This document shows, one piece after another, positions 8,323 to 16,563 of a DNA stretch of 64,000 bases. The notes under the pieces are model-generated. The model was not told the DNA's origin. It saw only the letters and a program-made list of their open reading frames with translations, and did no database searches. Position numbers and translations under genes: made by a program. Source of the stretch: Bacillota bacterium. GTDB lineage: Bacteria > Bacillota > SHA-98 > UBA4971. The DNA lies in assembly GCA_014360195.1 (NCBI GenBank), contig JACIXY010000004.1:1-64000 (forward strand). The letters are read 5' to 3'. The first letter of the stretch is position 1; the number at the start of each line of letters is the position of its first letter.

Positions 8323-10206
8323 TTGAGACCCGGAGGACACGGCAAAACCTGGCTACTCCCAGTCATCCTCTTTGTAGCAGGGTTCGTCGTAGCAGGGTTC
8401 GTCGCGTTCCCCGCGCGTGCGCGTGCGAGCGCGCCTGCGGCGACGCCCACCGGCGGCGAGGAAAGGCCGGCCCGCGTCCTTGCGGTGAACTATGCCGAGG
8501 TCGAAGGACGAGGAACGGTCACAGTGTCCCTGGCAGGCCCGGGAAGGGCTGCCTGGAGGTCCTTCGTCCTGAAAGACCCGCCGCGACTCGTCGTTGACAT
8601 CGAGGGAGCCGTGCTCCCGTCGCGCCCCGAGCCCGTCCTGGTCGGCGACGGCATCATCGACAAGGTGAGGATCGCCCAGTTCAACCCCAGCGTGGTGCGG
8701 CTCGTCATCGACCTTTGCCAGGACTCGGCATACACGATAAGCCAGCCTGAAGAGAACCCCCACGAAATCGTTATTGTGTTCCCCCAGCGTGTGACCGGGA
8801 TGGAGTTCCATGAGGTGGACGGCCGTGCCGAGGCGGTCATCAGAGGCACAGGCAAGCTCAAGTACAAAACCTCCATCCTCATCGATCCCCCGAGGATCGT
8901 CGTGGACCTCCCCGGGGCTGTCCTGGTCGGCACTCCCGCGCCAATGCCTGTGTCCCACGCAATAGCGCGTCAGATCCGGGCGAGCCAGCACTCGCCGGAC
9001 ACCGTGCGGGTGGTCGTGGACCTTGCCAGGGAGACGACTTACTCGGTGTTCACGTCGTCGGACAGGCCAGGCGAGGTGGTAGTGGATTTCGGTCACCGCA
9101 TCCTGGGCGCAACGTTCACGACGCGCCTCAAGTCCACGCGCGTGAGCGTGAAATCCACCGGCCTGCCGCAGGTGAAGGTCCTGCGTCTTACTGAACCACA
9201 CAGGCTCGTCATGGACTTTGAGGACTCCGTCCTCGATTCGCCTGACTGCACGATCGAAGTGGGGGACGGCACCGTCGACAGGATACGCCTCGCCCAATTC
9301 GGGCCGATGACGGTCAGGGTTGTCGTGGACCTCCCGTACTATGTCGGCCATTCCGAAGCGCCCAGAGGACCGGGGCCCGACGGCTCGTGCAGCGAGACCG
9401 CCGTGGAGGTCACGCGGTCGCCGCTCTACAAGAAAACAATAGTGGTAGACCCCGGCCACGGCGGCACCGACCCCGGAGCCATAGGCTCGACGGGGTTGCA
9501 GGAGAAGGCCGTGACCCTGGACATATCGAAGCGCATCGCTGCCATGCTGAGCGAAGCGGGGGCTACGGCCGTTCTCACGCGCACCGACGACGTGAGCCTG
9601 TTCCTGCCGGAGCGGGTGAAGGTCGCCGCCGACGCGCGGGCCGAGGCCTTTGTCAGCGTGCATGCGAACGCAGGCAGGACCGACGGACCGTCAGGCACGG
9701 AGACGCTGTTCTGCACGAACGTGCCGATGAGCCGCCGGCTGGCCGAGCATGTGCAAGCGGGCCTTGTGAAGGAGATCGGCCTTGCAGACCGGGGAACGCG
9801 AGAGAGGCCAGATCTTTACGTCATTCGAGAGGCGAAGATGCCTTCGTGCCTCGTCGAGGTCTTATTCATGTCGAACCTTGCCGAGGAACTGCTCCTCATG
9901 GACCCTGCCTTCCGGGACAAGGCGGCGCGGGGTATCGTAAACGGCATTTGGAGTTACTTCGAATGGCGCCTGGAGGCTGAGGCTGAGGCTGAGGCTGAGG
10001 CTGAGGCTGAAGGGGCGGGAACAAAGCCTGGGGCAAGGGAAGGTAGCAGCGCCGAGGCCGGGACCGGGACTGAGCCTGAGGCTAAGACTGAGACTGAGAC
10101 TGAGACTGAGACTGAGGCAAGACCCGCAACCGGGGCTGGGGCTGGGGCTGAAACCAAGACTGGGGCTCCGGCCGGAACCGGCACTGAAACGGGGCCGAAG
10201 CTTTAG
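8323..10206 (+). CDS. N-acetylmuramoyl-L-alanine amidase with three AMIN domains
   Basis: Cell-wall hydrolase cutting the amide between MurNAc and the stem peptide. Start TTG 8323 follows GGAGG at seven bases. A membrane/signal segment (LLPVILFVAGFVVAG) is followed by three AMIN-type repeats (roughly residues 48-130, 145-225, 240-335), each with a LVVDIEG/IVVDLPG/LVMDFED strand and a QFxPxxVRxVxDL strand. The amidase_3 domain spans about 370-545 with VDPGHGGTDPGAIG, GLQEKAVTLDI and SVHANAG, covering the zinc ligands and catalytic glutamate. The last ~80 residues are low-complexity, largely Glu-Ala and Thr-Glu repeats from DNA hexanucleotide repeats. 627 residues; no operon partner. Confidence 0.93.
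   Translation: MRPGGHGKTWLLPVILFVAGFVVAGFVAFPARARASAPAATPTGGEERPARVLAVNYAEVEGRGTVTVSLAGPGRAAWRSFVLKDPPRLVVDIEGAVLPSRPEPVLVGDGIIDKVRIAQFNPSVVRLVIDLCQDSAYTISQPEENPHEIVIVFPQRVTGMEFHEVDGRAEAVIRGTGKLKYKTSILIDPPRIVVDLPGAVLVGTPAPMPVSHAIARQIRASQHSPDTVRVVVDLARETTYSVFTSSDRPGEVVVDFGHRILGATFTTRLKSTRVSVKSTGLPQVKVLRLTEPHRLVMDFEDSVLDSPDCTIEVGDGTVDRIRLAQFGPMTVRVVVDLPYYVGHSEAPRGPGPDGSCSETAVEVTRSPLYKKTIVVDPGHGGTDPGAIGSTGLQEKAVTLDISKRIAAMLSEAGATAVLTRTDDVSLFLPERVKVAADARAEAFVSVHANAGRTDGPSGTETLFCTNVPMSRRLAEHVQAGLVKEIGLADRGTRERPDLYVIREAKMPSCLVEVLFMSNLAEELLLMDPAFRDKAARGIVNGIWSYFEWRLEAEAEAEAEAEAEGAGTKPGAREGSSAEAGTGTEPEAKTETETETETEARPATGAGAGAETKTGAPAGTGTETGPKL
9973..10116 (+). repeat. Coding hexanucleotide repeats in the amidase tail
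   Basis: About six GAGGCT units (9973-10010) encode a Glu-Ala run, and five ACTGAG units (10087-10116) encode a Thr-Glu run. Further GGGGCTG-like units follow. Six-base units keep the frame when copy number changes, so the tail length can vary without frameshift. Confidence 0.9.
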
Positions 10207-10252
10207 CCGGAAATGGAAATATCATGGCAAGTCTCCGTTACCCGTCAGAATC

Positions 10253-10377
10253 CGTCCACTGGCCAAATGGGCCGGACTCTGGCGAAGCGCAGCCTGCTCG
10301 GCACCCCGTCCCCGAGTGCAACACCAGCAACCCGACACCGGCTGGAAAAGGGGAGAGACTAATGAACTCTCGCTCAG
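10253..10377 (+). repeat. Dispersed inverted-end element, right part only
   Basis: Matches the right half of the full copies: GGCCGGACTCTGGCGAAGCG, then CCCCGAGTGCAACACCAGCAACC, then an end related to CCCTCACTTAG (here CTCTCGCTCAG). The left half is absent or decayed. It directly precedes the palindrome array. Confidence 0.65.
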
Positions 10378-10410
10378 GCGGACACGCGCCCACCGGCAGC
10401 CGGGATACGG

Positions 10411-11260
10411 GTGATCCCCTGAGGACCAGGTTGCGGCCAAGTCTGGTCCTGTAGGGATCAGTCCGGCTCGAAATCTGGTCCTGGGGGAACCACCCCCGCA
10501 GCCTTTCTTCGCTGAAACCAGACAAGGTGGAGCACCAGGGACCAGATCCCGGGTGAAGATAGTCCTCTGGGGACCAGCTTGGCGCAGGTCCTGGTCCTCT
10601 TGTGACCAGGCCGCCTGGGCCGCAGCCAGGGGTGGTGCACCAGGGACCAGGTTGCCTGCGAGGTTGATCCCCTGGGGACCATTCGCACGCAAATTCTGGT
10701 CCCCTGGGGACTAGGCGTTCTTGGACGTCTCGCAAGGTGGTTACGTGGGGACCAGGTGCCGGGCGAAGTTGGTCCCCAGGGGACCAGCCCAGCGCGTAGC
10801 CTGGTTACCAGAGGACCAGATCCGGCATCGTCGTGGCCCGAGCGCCAGGAGGGTGGGTCTCCGGTAACCAGATTTCGCGCAGGGTTGGTCCCCCAGGGAC
10901 CACGTGCGCGCAAATCCTGGTCCCCTAGGGACCACCTACCTATGGGCCCCTCGAAAACTGGCTACATGGGGACCAGGTGGCGCCCGAAGTTGATCCCCTG
11001 CGGACCATCTCCGCGCGGATCCTGGTCACCAGAGCACCAGCTCCGCCTCCCCGCCGGCTGATGCGCGAGGAGAGTGGGTCTCTGGTAACCACCCTTCGCA
11101 CACGGTTGCTCCTCCAGGGACCACCCGCACGTAAATCCTGGTCCGGCGGGGACCAGCCGCCTACGGGCATCAAGAGGGTTGATCTCTGGTAACCAGATTT
11201 CGCACTGGTTGGTCCCCCAGGGACCAGCCGCGCAAGAGAGCCTGGGCTTCCAGGGACCAC
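10411..11260. repeat. Array of 24 phased palindromes in eight triplets
   Basis: Twenty-four variants of the palindrome CTGGTCCCCNGGGGACCAG fill 850 bp. Using the last base of the right half (ACCAG/C/T) as anchor, they lie at 10429, 10461, 10493; 10545, 10577, 10609; 10650, 10682, 10714; 10755, 10787, 10819; 10871, 10903, 10935; 10976, 11008, 11040; 11092, 11124, 11156; 11196, 11227, 11260. Spacing within triplets is 32 bp (31-33 in the last). Spacing between triplets is 52, 41, 41, 52, 41, 52 and 40 bp. All are close to 3, 4 or 5 helical turns. Linkers often carry CGCGC/TTCGC cores. No coding frame is credible. Both half-sites vary, so this is an old, selected or repeatedly expanded structure rather than a fresh duplication. 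Confidence 0.9.
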
Positions 11261-11585
11261 CCAGGGACGAACGCAGCCACGCGTCGATCGGGCCTGAGGC
11301 AGAAGGGGCTGCCGCCTCATTAGCCAGGAGGTAATTCTGGGTCCTGGACCTGAACATGTAGCACGTATATGGCTAAACTCAGAGTTGAAGCATGGGGGAG
11401 CTGTACGCGGTCCGCTCGGCCGCCGGGCGGTGGCCTTACCGCATCATCCCTCAACTCTTGAGATAGAAGGGTGCTCTAGAATCACCTCTTCCTGGTGAAC
11501 CTGCCCGTCACTGCGTCTCCGAGCTGGCAATTTCCGGCCTGCAGATGGCGGCACCTGCCCACGGCAAGCATTTCGGAGCACCGTT
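11261..11585. other. Gene-free spacer after the palindrome array
   Basis: About 325 bp between the array and the glycosyltransferase stop codon. I see no gene, tRNA or clear terminator. Confidence 0.5.
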
Positions 11586-12749
11586 CTAGCCCGATGGAAC
11601 CAGCTCAGCGTAGAGATCTTTCGTCTGGCGGGCGATTGAGTCCCAGCTGAAGTGCGCCTCGACGCGCCTGCGGCCGGCCTTGCCGAAAGACCGGGCGAGG
11701 TCGGGGTTCCGGAGCAAGGTGTTGATGGCCCGGGCGAGCGCCTCAGGGTCGCCAGGTTCCACCAGAAACCCGGTCTCGCCGTCCACCACGACCTCGGGTA
11801 TGCCGCCTACTGCCGACGCCACCACAGGGGTCTCGCACGCCATGGCCTCAAGGTTGATTATGCCGAACGGCTCATAGATGGACGGGCAGCAGAACACGCG
11901 AGCGTTCGTGTAAAGCTCGATGACCTTGCGCTTCGGCACCATCTCGCGGATGAGCACGACATTGGGCTTCCCGGCGGCCCGTTCCACCACCTCGCGCTCG
12001 ATTTCCTCGGTGTCAGGCGCGCCTGCGCAAAGCACCACCTGCACGTCCTCCGGCAGATATGGGACGGCATCGAGAAGGTGGACTATCCCTTTCTGCCTGC
12101 TCATTCTCCCCACGAAGAGCACATAGTTGTCGCCTATGCCGTACTCGCGGCGCGCGTCGTTCGTATGGATGGGTTTGTACTCGTCGAGGTCGATGCCATT
12201 GTGGATAACCCGGATGCGGTCCTCGGGGATGGTATAGCACTTGAGGATGTCGTCTTTCATCCCCTTCGAGACCGCCACGACCCTGTCGGACGCAAGCACG
12301 CCGGTGCGTTCCATCCATCGGCTCAGCCTGTACGCCGGGCCAAGCTGCTCCTCCTTCCACGGGCGAAGCGGCTCAAGGCTGTGGATGGTGGTGACGAGCG
12401 GCTTCCCGTAAAGCTCCTTCGCGTAGAACCCCGCCATGAACGTATACCAGGTGTGGCAGTGGACCACGTCGGATGTCACCGGGTCCTTCACCATCGCGAG
12501 GTCCGTCGAGAGCGGTGAAAGCGCTTTCGCAAGGCGCTGGTCGCCGCCCCTTGTCGTAAGCTCCCAGGGTCTGTAGGCCCGCACCATTATGCCTTCCGGC
12601 CCGGAGCGTTCGCCCCCGAAGCACCTGACCTCCACTTCCATCATGTTCGCCAGCGCCCGCGATAGATAGTCCACATGGACTCCCGCACCACCGTACACGT
12701 TCGGCGGGTACTCGTTCGTCATCAACGTCACAGATAGCCGCTTCTCCAT
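11586..12749 (-). CDS. glgM: GT4 glycosyltransferase, GlgM/actinobacterial-type GlgA
   Basis: Likely makes alpha-maltose-1-phosphate or extends alpha-1,4-glucan from a nucleotide-glucose. The 387-residue product has the two-Rossmann GT-B layout: N-terminal TNEYPPNVYGGAGVHVDYL, HCHTWYTFMAG, then VIHNGIDLDEYKP, VGRMSRQKGIVHLLDA and the EX7E region EPFGIINLEAMACETPVVAS. This matches the family first called Corynebacterium-type glycogen synthase, later shown in mycobacteria to be GlgM. The neighbouring maltokinase supports the maltose-1-phosphate role. Start chosen at MEKRLSVTL (12749), with AGGAGG upstream; MRRPVDA seven codons earlier lacks a site. Confidence 0.85.
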   Translation of the reverse strand: MEKRLSVTLMTNEYPPNVYGGAGVHVDYLSRALANMMEVEVRCFGGERSGPEGIMVRAYRPWELTTRGGDQRLAKALSPLSTDLAMVKDPVTSDVVHCHTWYTFMAGFYAKELYGKPLVTTIHSLEPLRPWKEEQLGPAYRLSRWMERTGVLASDRVVAVSKGMKDDILKCYTIPEDRIRVIHNGIDLDEYKPIHTNDARREYGIGDNYVLFVGRMSRQKGIVHLLDAVPYLPEDVQVVLCAGAPDTEEIEREVVERAAGKPNVVLIREMVPKRKVIELYTNARVFCCPSIYEPFGIINLEAMACETPVVASAVGGIPEVVVDGETGFLVEPGDPEALARAINTLLRNPDLARSFGKAGRRRVEAHFSWDSIARQTKDLYAELVPSG

Positions 12750-12821
12750 CGCGTCCACCGGCCTCCTCATTACTTGTACGCAAATCCTGCGCGCGACGCC
12801 CCGGCCCCGGATGTGCCTGTG

Positions 12822-14465
12822 TCACGGCGGACCAACAAGGCCGCCGAGTTCCTCCATGCAATCCAGCACCCCCGCAAGGGGGATCTCCACCCATGTTGGA
12901 CGGTTCCCAAGCTCGTATCTTACCTCGTAGAGGGCCTTTTCCAGCTTGAAACACGTGAGCAGGAGCCCGAAGTCCCTGTCATCCCCCGGCACGAGCCCTC
13001 GGGCGTCGCACCGCATCTTCCGAAGGTAACCCGTCAGGAACGCTCTCCCCGCCCGTCGGCTCCAGAGCCTTGCCCTCTCACACGGGTCATCCGAAATCTC
13101 TCCGGCCCTGCAGCTTGCCATGGCACGTCCCACGCCGCTGCCGCACTCCACCGCGCCCTCCTTGCGCAGAGCGAAAGCCGCCGAGTATGCGACGTAGTCG
13201 AACGACCTTTGCATCCCTGCCACATCACGCAAGGGGCTAGCTCTCCGCCTTCTCTCCTCGGCAGGACGCAGAGGCTCCCCCTCGAAGTCGATCATGACGA
13301 AGTCCTCGCCGCCGCCCCCCGCCTCCCCGGCCATCCTCAGGAACTGGCCGAGGTGCAGGTCGCCGTGGATGCGGATCCTCTTGCCCAGGTCGCGGGAGGA
13401 TGCCAGACCGCGACAGGCGCGCCTCACAAGTGCGATGAGGTCCTTCCCGCGCCCTGCGACGTCGCGGATCCTCTGGACGTACGGCGGCTCATAACGTTCC
13501 TGGGCCCGCCGGAGAGCCTCCATGGACTCGCCCACCGACGCGACGAGGCCTTGCTCAAGGGCGAAGACATCTCCGGGGCCGAAGCCCTCCGGACGAAACG
13601 CGTCGTCGTCAATGCCGGCGGAAGCACAGTGAAGCTCAGCCGTGATCTCGCCGAGACGGGCCTTGCGCCCTTCCTCGCAGCCCGCCCGTTTCGCTTCCCT
13701 GCCGCGAACGAAGGCCGAGGCGTCGGCAAGGAACGTCCGCCATGCTTCACCCTGGTTCGGCACGAATTGCTGCACGAGGAGGATCGGGAAGGAGGCGCCC
13801 TCGCGCGTGCGGTACACTGCGTATCCGGTCGCGGCGGGCATGTGGCGAAAGCCCGCCCTTGTCAGGCTCACGCTCATCTCAAGGTCCGGAGACGTGCCCC
13901 GAACCATCCTGCGATACACCTTGATAACCTGCGCGGAATCGACTGTCATGAGCGTATTCGTGGAGGTGTCCGGTAGCTTCGTCGCCACACGTGCCACACC
14001 CGGCACACCTGCGCCCACGCTGCGGAACTCGAACATCCCCTCCCCAGCCGGAACCAGGGTCTCGCTCCTGACGCCGCCCAGCACCGCCCTGGCAAACATG
14101 CTGGTCGCGGTGGCGTCATGCACCAGCGCCTGGTAGCCCGGACCCTTTATCCGGACGAGCGGCTCGCCCTCGACCTGCACGCCCTCCAGCGCAACAACCA
14201 GGGGCACGTTATACAAGTCCGAGCACTCCCCTGCCGCACCGTCCTGCAGGCGAAAGCCAACCTCAAGCACTGCGAGGACGCATAGCATGACGTCCTCCCG
14301 CGCGAGCGTCGCAAGATCCCGGACCTTGACCTCGCTGATGGGGACGTCTTTCCGCTGGAGCCACCTTACGCCTCCAAGCCACTCAGGGGCAACGCTTGCT
14401 ACAACGATGTAGAGGTCGGCCACGACATCGCCGAAGTCCCGCTCTGTAACGTAAACATCTGGCAT
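12822..14465 (-). CDS. Maltokinase-like protein (Mak/Pep2 type)
   Basis: Phosphorylates maltose to maltose-1-phosphate, feeding the GlgE route of alpha-glucan synthesis. The 547-residue protein has an N-terminal lid-like region and a choline-kinase-like C-lobe: DSAQVIKVYRR (ATP lysine region), RIHGDLHLGQFLRM (catalytic loop with D and H) and VMIDFEGEPLRPAEERRRRASPLRDVAG (metal-binding D plus the family-specific ExxR region). SFDYVAYSAA is also typical. It is 72 bp upstream of glgM on the same strand. GlgE and trehalose synthase, the expected partners, are not in this window. Confidence 0.87.
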   Translation of the reverse strand: MPDVYVTERDFGDVVADLYIVVASVAPEWLGGVRWLQRKDVPISEVKVRDLATLAREDVMLCVLAVLEVGFRLQDGAAGECSDLYNVPLVVALEGVQVEGEPLVRIKGPGYQALVHDATATSMFARAVLGGVRSETLVPAGEGMFEFRSVGAGVPGVARVATKLPDTSTNTLMTVDSAQVIKVYRRMVRGTSPDLEMSVSLTRAGFRHMPAATGYAVYRTREGASFPILLVQQFVPNQGEAWRTFLADASAFVRGREAKRAGCEEGRKARLGEITAELHCASAGIDDDAFRPEGFGPGDVFALEQGLVASVGESMEALRRAQERYEPPYVQRIRDVAGRGKDLIALVRRACRGLASSRDLGKRIRIHGDLHLGQFLRMAGEAGGGGEDFVMIDFEGEPLRPAEERRRRASPLRDVAGMQRSFDYVAYSAAFALRKEGAVECGSGVGRAMASCRAGEISDDPCERARLWSRRAGRAFLTGYLRKMRCDARGLVPGDDRDFGLLLTCFKLEKALYEVRYELGNRPTWVEIPLAGVLDCMEELGGLVGPP

Positions 14466-14527
14466 CTCTCGTCCCCCATGCCGCCGTGCTGTTGGGCCGT
14501 CATCCTGCCATGATATGGAGAAACTGA

Positions 14528-15655
14528 CTAAACCACGCCTACACTCACAAGCGTATAGTCTTGCGTCCCAAGCCCGATCCGCTCGGCGTGCCTCAGCTGC
14601 ACGGTCCAGTCCACTTCCGGGTAAAGGGCCGCAAGCTTGTCGGCATGAGAATCAGCATGGGCAAGGTGGGCAATGGCCGACCCCGGGAGAGCGTGGGCCT
14701 GGTTCACCAGGTCGGCCGAGGCGGCATCGATGGCGACGGGGTCCTGCGACGCCAGGATGCCGATGTTCGGCACGATGGGGGCGTCGTTCCAGGCGTAACA
14801 GTCGCACTGGGGGGAGACGTTCATTACGAAGTTCATGAAGCCGCACTTGCCCTCCTTCGTCTTCAAGACGCCCAGCGCATACTCAGCCATCTTCTCCTGG
14901 AGGCTGCCCTCCTGGCCTTCCTCCCACTGCACTTTGATAGCCCTGTTGTTGCACGTTATGGTGCACTCGGCACAGCCGATGCAGCGCTCCGGGTCTATCC
15001 GCGCCTTCCCATCCTCCCCGACCGAAAGCGCCCCGGTGGGGCACCACCTGACGCACCTCCCACACCCGGTGCACCTCTCCAGACGCACTGCCGGCTTGAG
15101 CCCCGAGTGCTGCTCCTGCTTGCCGCTGCGGCTCGCAGAGCCCATGCCCACGTTCTTGATGGCTCCGCCGAAGCCCGTGGCCTCATGGCCCTTGAAATGT
15201 GACAGGGCTATCATGGCATCCGCCTGGGCGATGGCTGCCCCTATGCGGACTTCTTTGAGACGCACGCCCTCGATGGGCACCTTCATATGCTCGTGCCCTG
15301 TCAGACCGTCGGCCACGATGAAGGGCGCCCCCACAGTCGCGTATGTGAAGCCGTTTTCCAGCGCTGATATGGTATGATCCACGGCGTTCGACCGTCTACC
15401 CACGTAAAGCGTGTTTGAATCGGTGAGAAACGGCCGCGCGCCCGTGGCTTTTACCTTGTCAACGACCTTCCTCACGAGTGGCGGCGGGACGTATGCGAGG
15501 TTGCCCGGCTCGCCCACGTGCAGTTTGATGGCCACGAGGTCGTCCTTTTCGAGAAACTTCGAGAAGCCCGCCGCGTCAAACAATAGGCCGACCTTGTCCA
15601 CCAGGGAAAGGCCGCTCTTGGTGCGTATGTTCGTGAAGTATACCTTGCTTGCCAC
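14528..15655 (-). CDS. DUF362 protein with two [4Fe-4S] ferredoxin motifs
   Basis: Function unknown. The 375-residue product has a DUF362 domain (VAIKLHVGEPGNLAYVPPPLVRKVVD, HFKGHEATGFGGAIKNVGMG) split by a bacterial ferredoxin insert: CTGCGRCVRWCP and CIGCAECTITC, eight cysteines for two clusters. A further cysteine-bearing segment (QCDCYAWNDAP) follows. GTG start at 15655 behind GGGGGAGC. Proteins of this family accompany diverse anaerobic redox pathways; nothing nearby fixes a partner. It follows plsY by 129 bp on the same strand. Confidence 0.88.
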   Translation of the reverse strand: MASKVYFTNIRTKSGLSLVDKVGLLFDAAGFSKFLEKDDLVAIKLHVGEPGNLAYVPPPLVRKVVDKVKATGARPFLTDSNTLYVGRRSNAVDHTISALENGFTYATVGAPFIVADGLTGHEHMKVPIEGVRLKEVRIGAAIAQADAMIALSHFKGHEATGFGGAIKNVGMGSASRSGKQEQHSGLKPAVRLERCTGCGRCVRWCPTGALSVGEDGKARIDPERCIGCAECTITCNNRAIKVQWEEGQEGSLQEKMAEYALGVLKTKEGKCGFMNFVMNVSPQCDCYAWNDAPIVPNIGILASQDPVAIDAASADLVNQAHALPGSAIAHLAHADSHADKLAALYPEVDWTVQLRHAERIGLGTQDYTLVSVGVV

Positions 15656-15784
15656 CTTGCTCCCCCTTCCGGGCAGATTTGGCGGGAGCGGCCGCGACCA
15701 AAACCATATCCCGCGTCGCTCCCGGGTTTACCGCCACACACGGCCCACAGAGAGGTAGGCCAGCCAGCCCGGCGTGGACGTCAG

Positions 15785-16372
15785 TCAGCATGCGGCGATG
15801 CTGTCCGGCTTCCTTCCGTATCTCAACCAGGCTATCACCTGCTTTGCTCCGAGCAGGACGCCCATGCCCAGCCCAAAGGTAAAGTACGCCCACGACTGCT
15901 CGTATATTCCGAGGAACACAGGCAGCGAGACACAGCCGAACACGGAACTCGCGTACTTGTGCCTGGTGAGCACGTACGAGGCGCCCCACAGTGCGAGCAG
16001 GTAGAACACGGAGGCCGCCGACAGCACGAGCAGGGTCCCGATGCACGTCGCGAGGCCTCCCCCTCCGTGGAACCCGAGCCAGATCGGCCAGTTGTGGCCG
16101 ACGACCGCGAGCAGGCCTGCTGCGAAGGCCGCCCAGGACAACTCGGGTGCGGTGGCTCTCGCGATCAGCACGGCCGCGATCCCCTTGCCGCAGTCGCCTA
16201 TCGCAGCGAGAAGCCCGGGGATGAGGCCCGCGGATTTCACCACGTTGGTCGTGCCAACGTTCCTCGACCCCACTTTCCTCAGGTCGATTCTTTTGAACGC
16301 CCTTGCCGCCAGGTAGGAGAAAGGGATCGATCCTATGACGTAGCTCAACACAGCAATGGCAACCGCCTTCAC
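15785..16372 (-). CDS. plsY: PlsY-family glycerol-3-phosphate acyltransferase, variant
   Basis: Membrane enzyme that would transfer an acyl group from acyl-phosphate to glycerol-3-phosphate. The 195-residue protein has about five hydrophobic segments and the three family motifs: GSRNVGTTNV, the D-CGKG segment, and GHNWPIWLGFHGGGGLAT. In the last, the usual GGKG lysine is replaced by glycine, and motif 1 departs from GSGNxGATN. GTG start at 16372 with GGAGGTG ten bases upstream. The variant residues leave doubt about activity; a second, canonical plsY may exist elsewhere. Confidence 0.85.
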   Translation of the reverse strand: MKAVAIAVLSYVIGSIPFSYLAARAFKRIDLRKVGSRNVGTTNVVKSAGLIPGLLAAIGDCGKGIAAVLIARATAPELSWAAFAAGLLAVVGHNWPIWLGFHGGGGLATCIGTLLVLSAASVFYLLALWGASYVLTRHKYASSVFGCVSLPVFLGIYEQSWAYFTFGLGMGVLLGAKQVIAWLRYGRKPDSIAAC

Positions 16373-16563
16373 CGTCTGCTCACCTCCGGGACCGGTGCGT
16401 GCCCAACATTCATCCTAGATCACCTTCTGGTTTTTCGTCGTTTGACGTCGTTTTCCTGCTTTGTTAGCCGCCCACGTGCGTTTTGGCCCTTTCTCCCACT
16501 CCGGCGGGTTTCCGCTTTGCTGTCCACATCGCCGTTCTCATCGCGCCTCCACCGCGGTCTACA

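Noticed and set aside
10411-11260. CRISPR array
   Set aside because: The 32-bp spacing invites the idea, but the repeats are ~19-bp imperfect palindromes, the 13-bp linkers are similar to one another and not unique spacers, spacing changes to 41 and 52 bp, and no cas gene is near.
10411-11260. Chromosome replication origin (oriC)
   Set aside because: No DnaA boxes (TTATNCACA), AT-rich unwinding region or dnaA/dnaN genes are nearby.
10222-11357. Several open frames of 70-165 codons across the palindrome array
   Set aside because: They are rich in Gly-Pro-Trp-Ser runs created by the repeated GGGACCAG motif, occur on both strands and have no ribosome sites.
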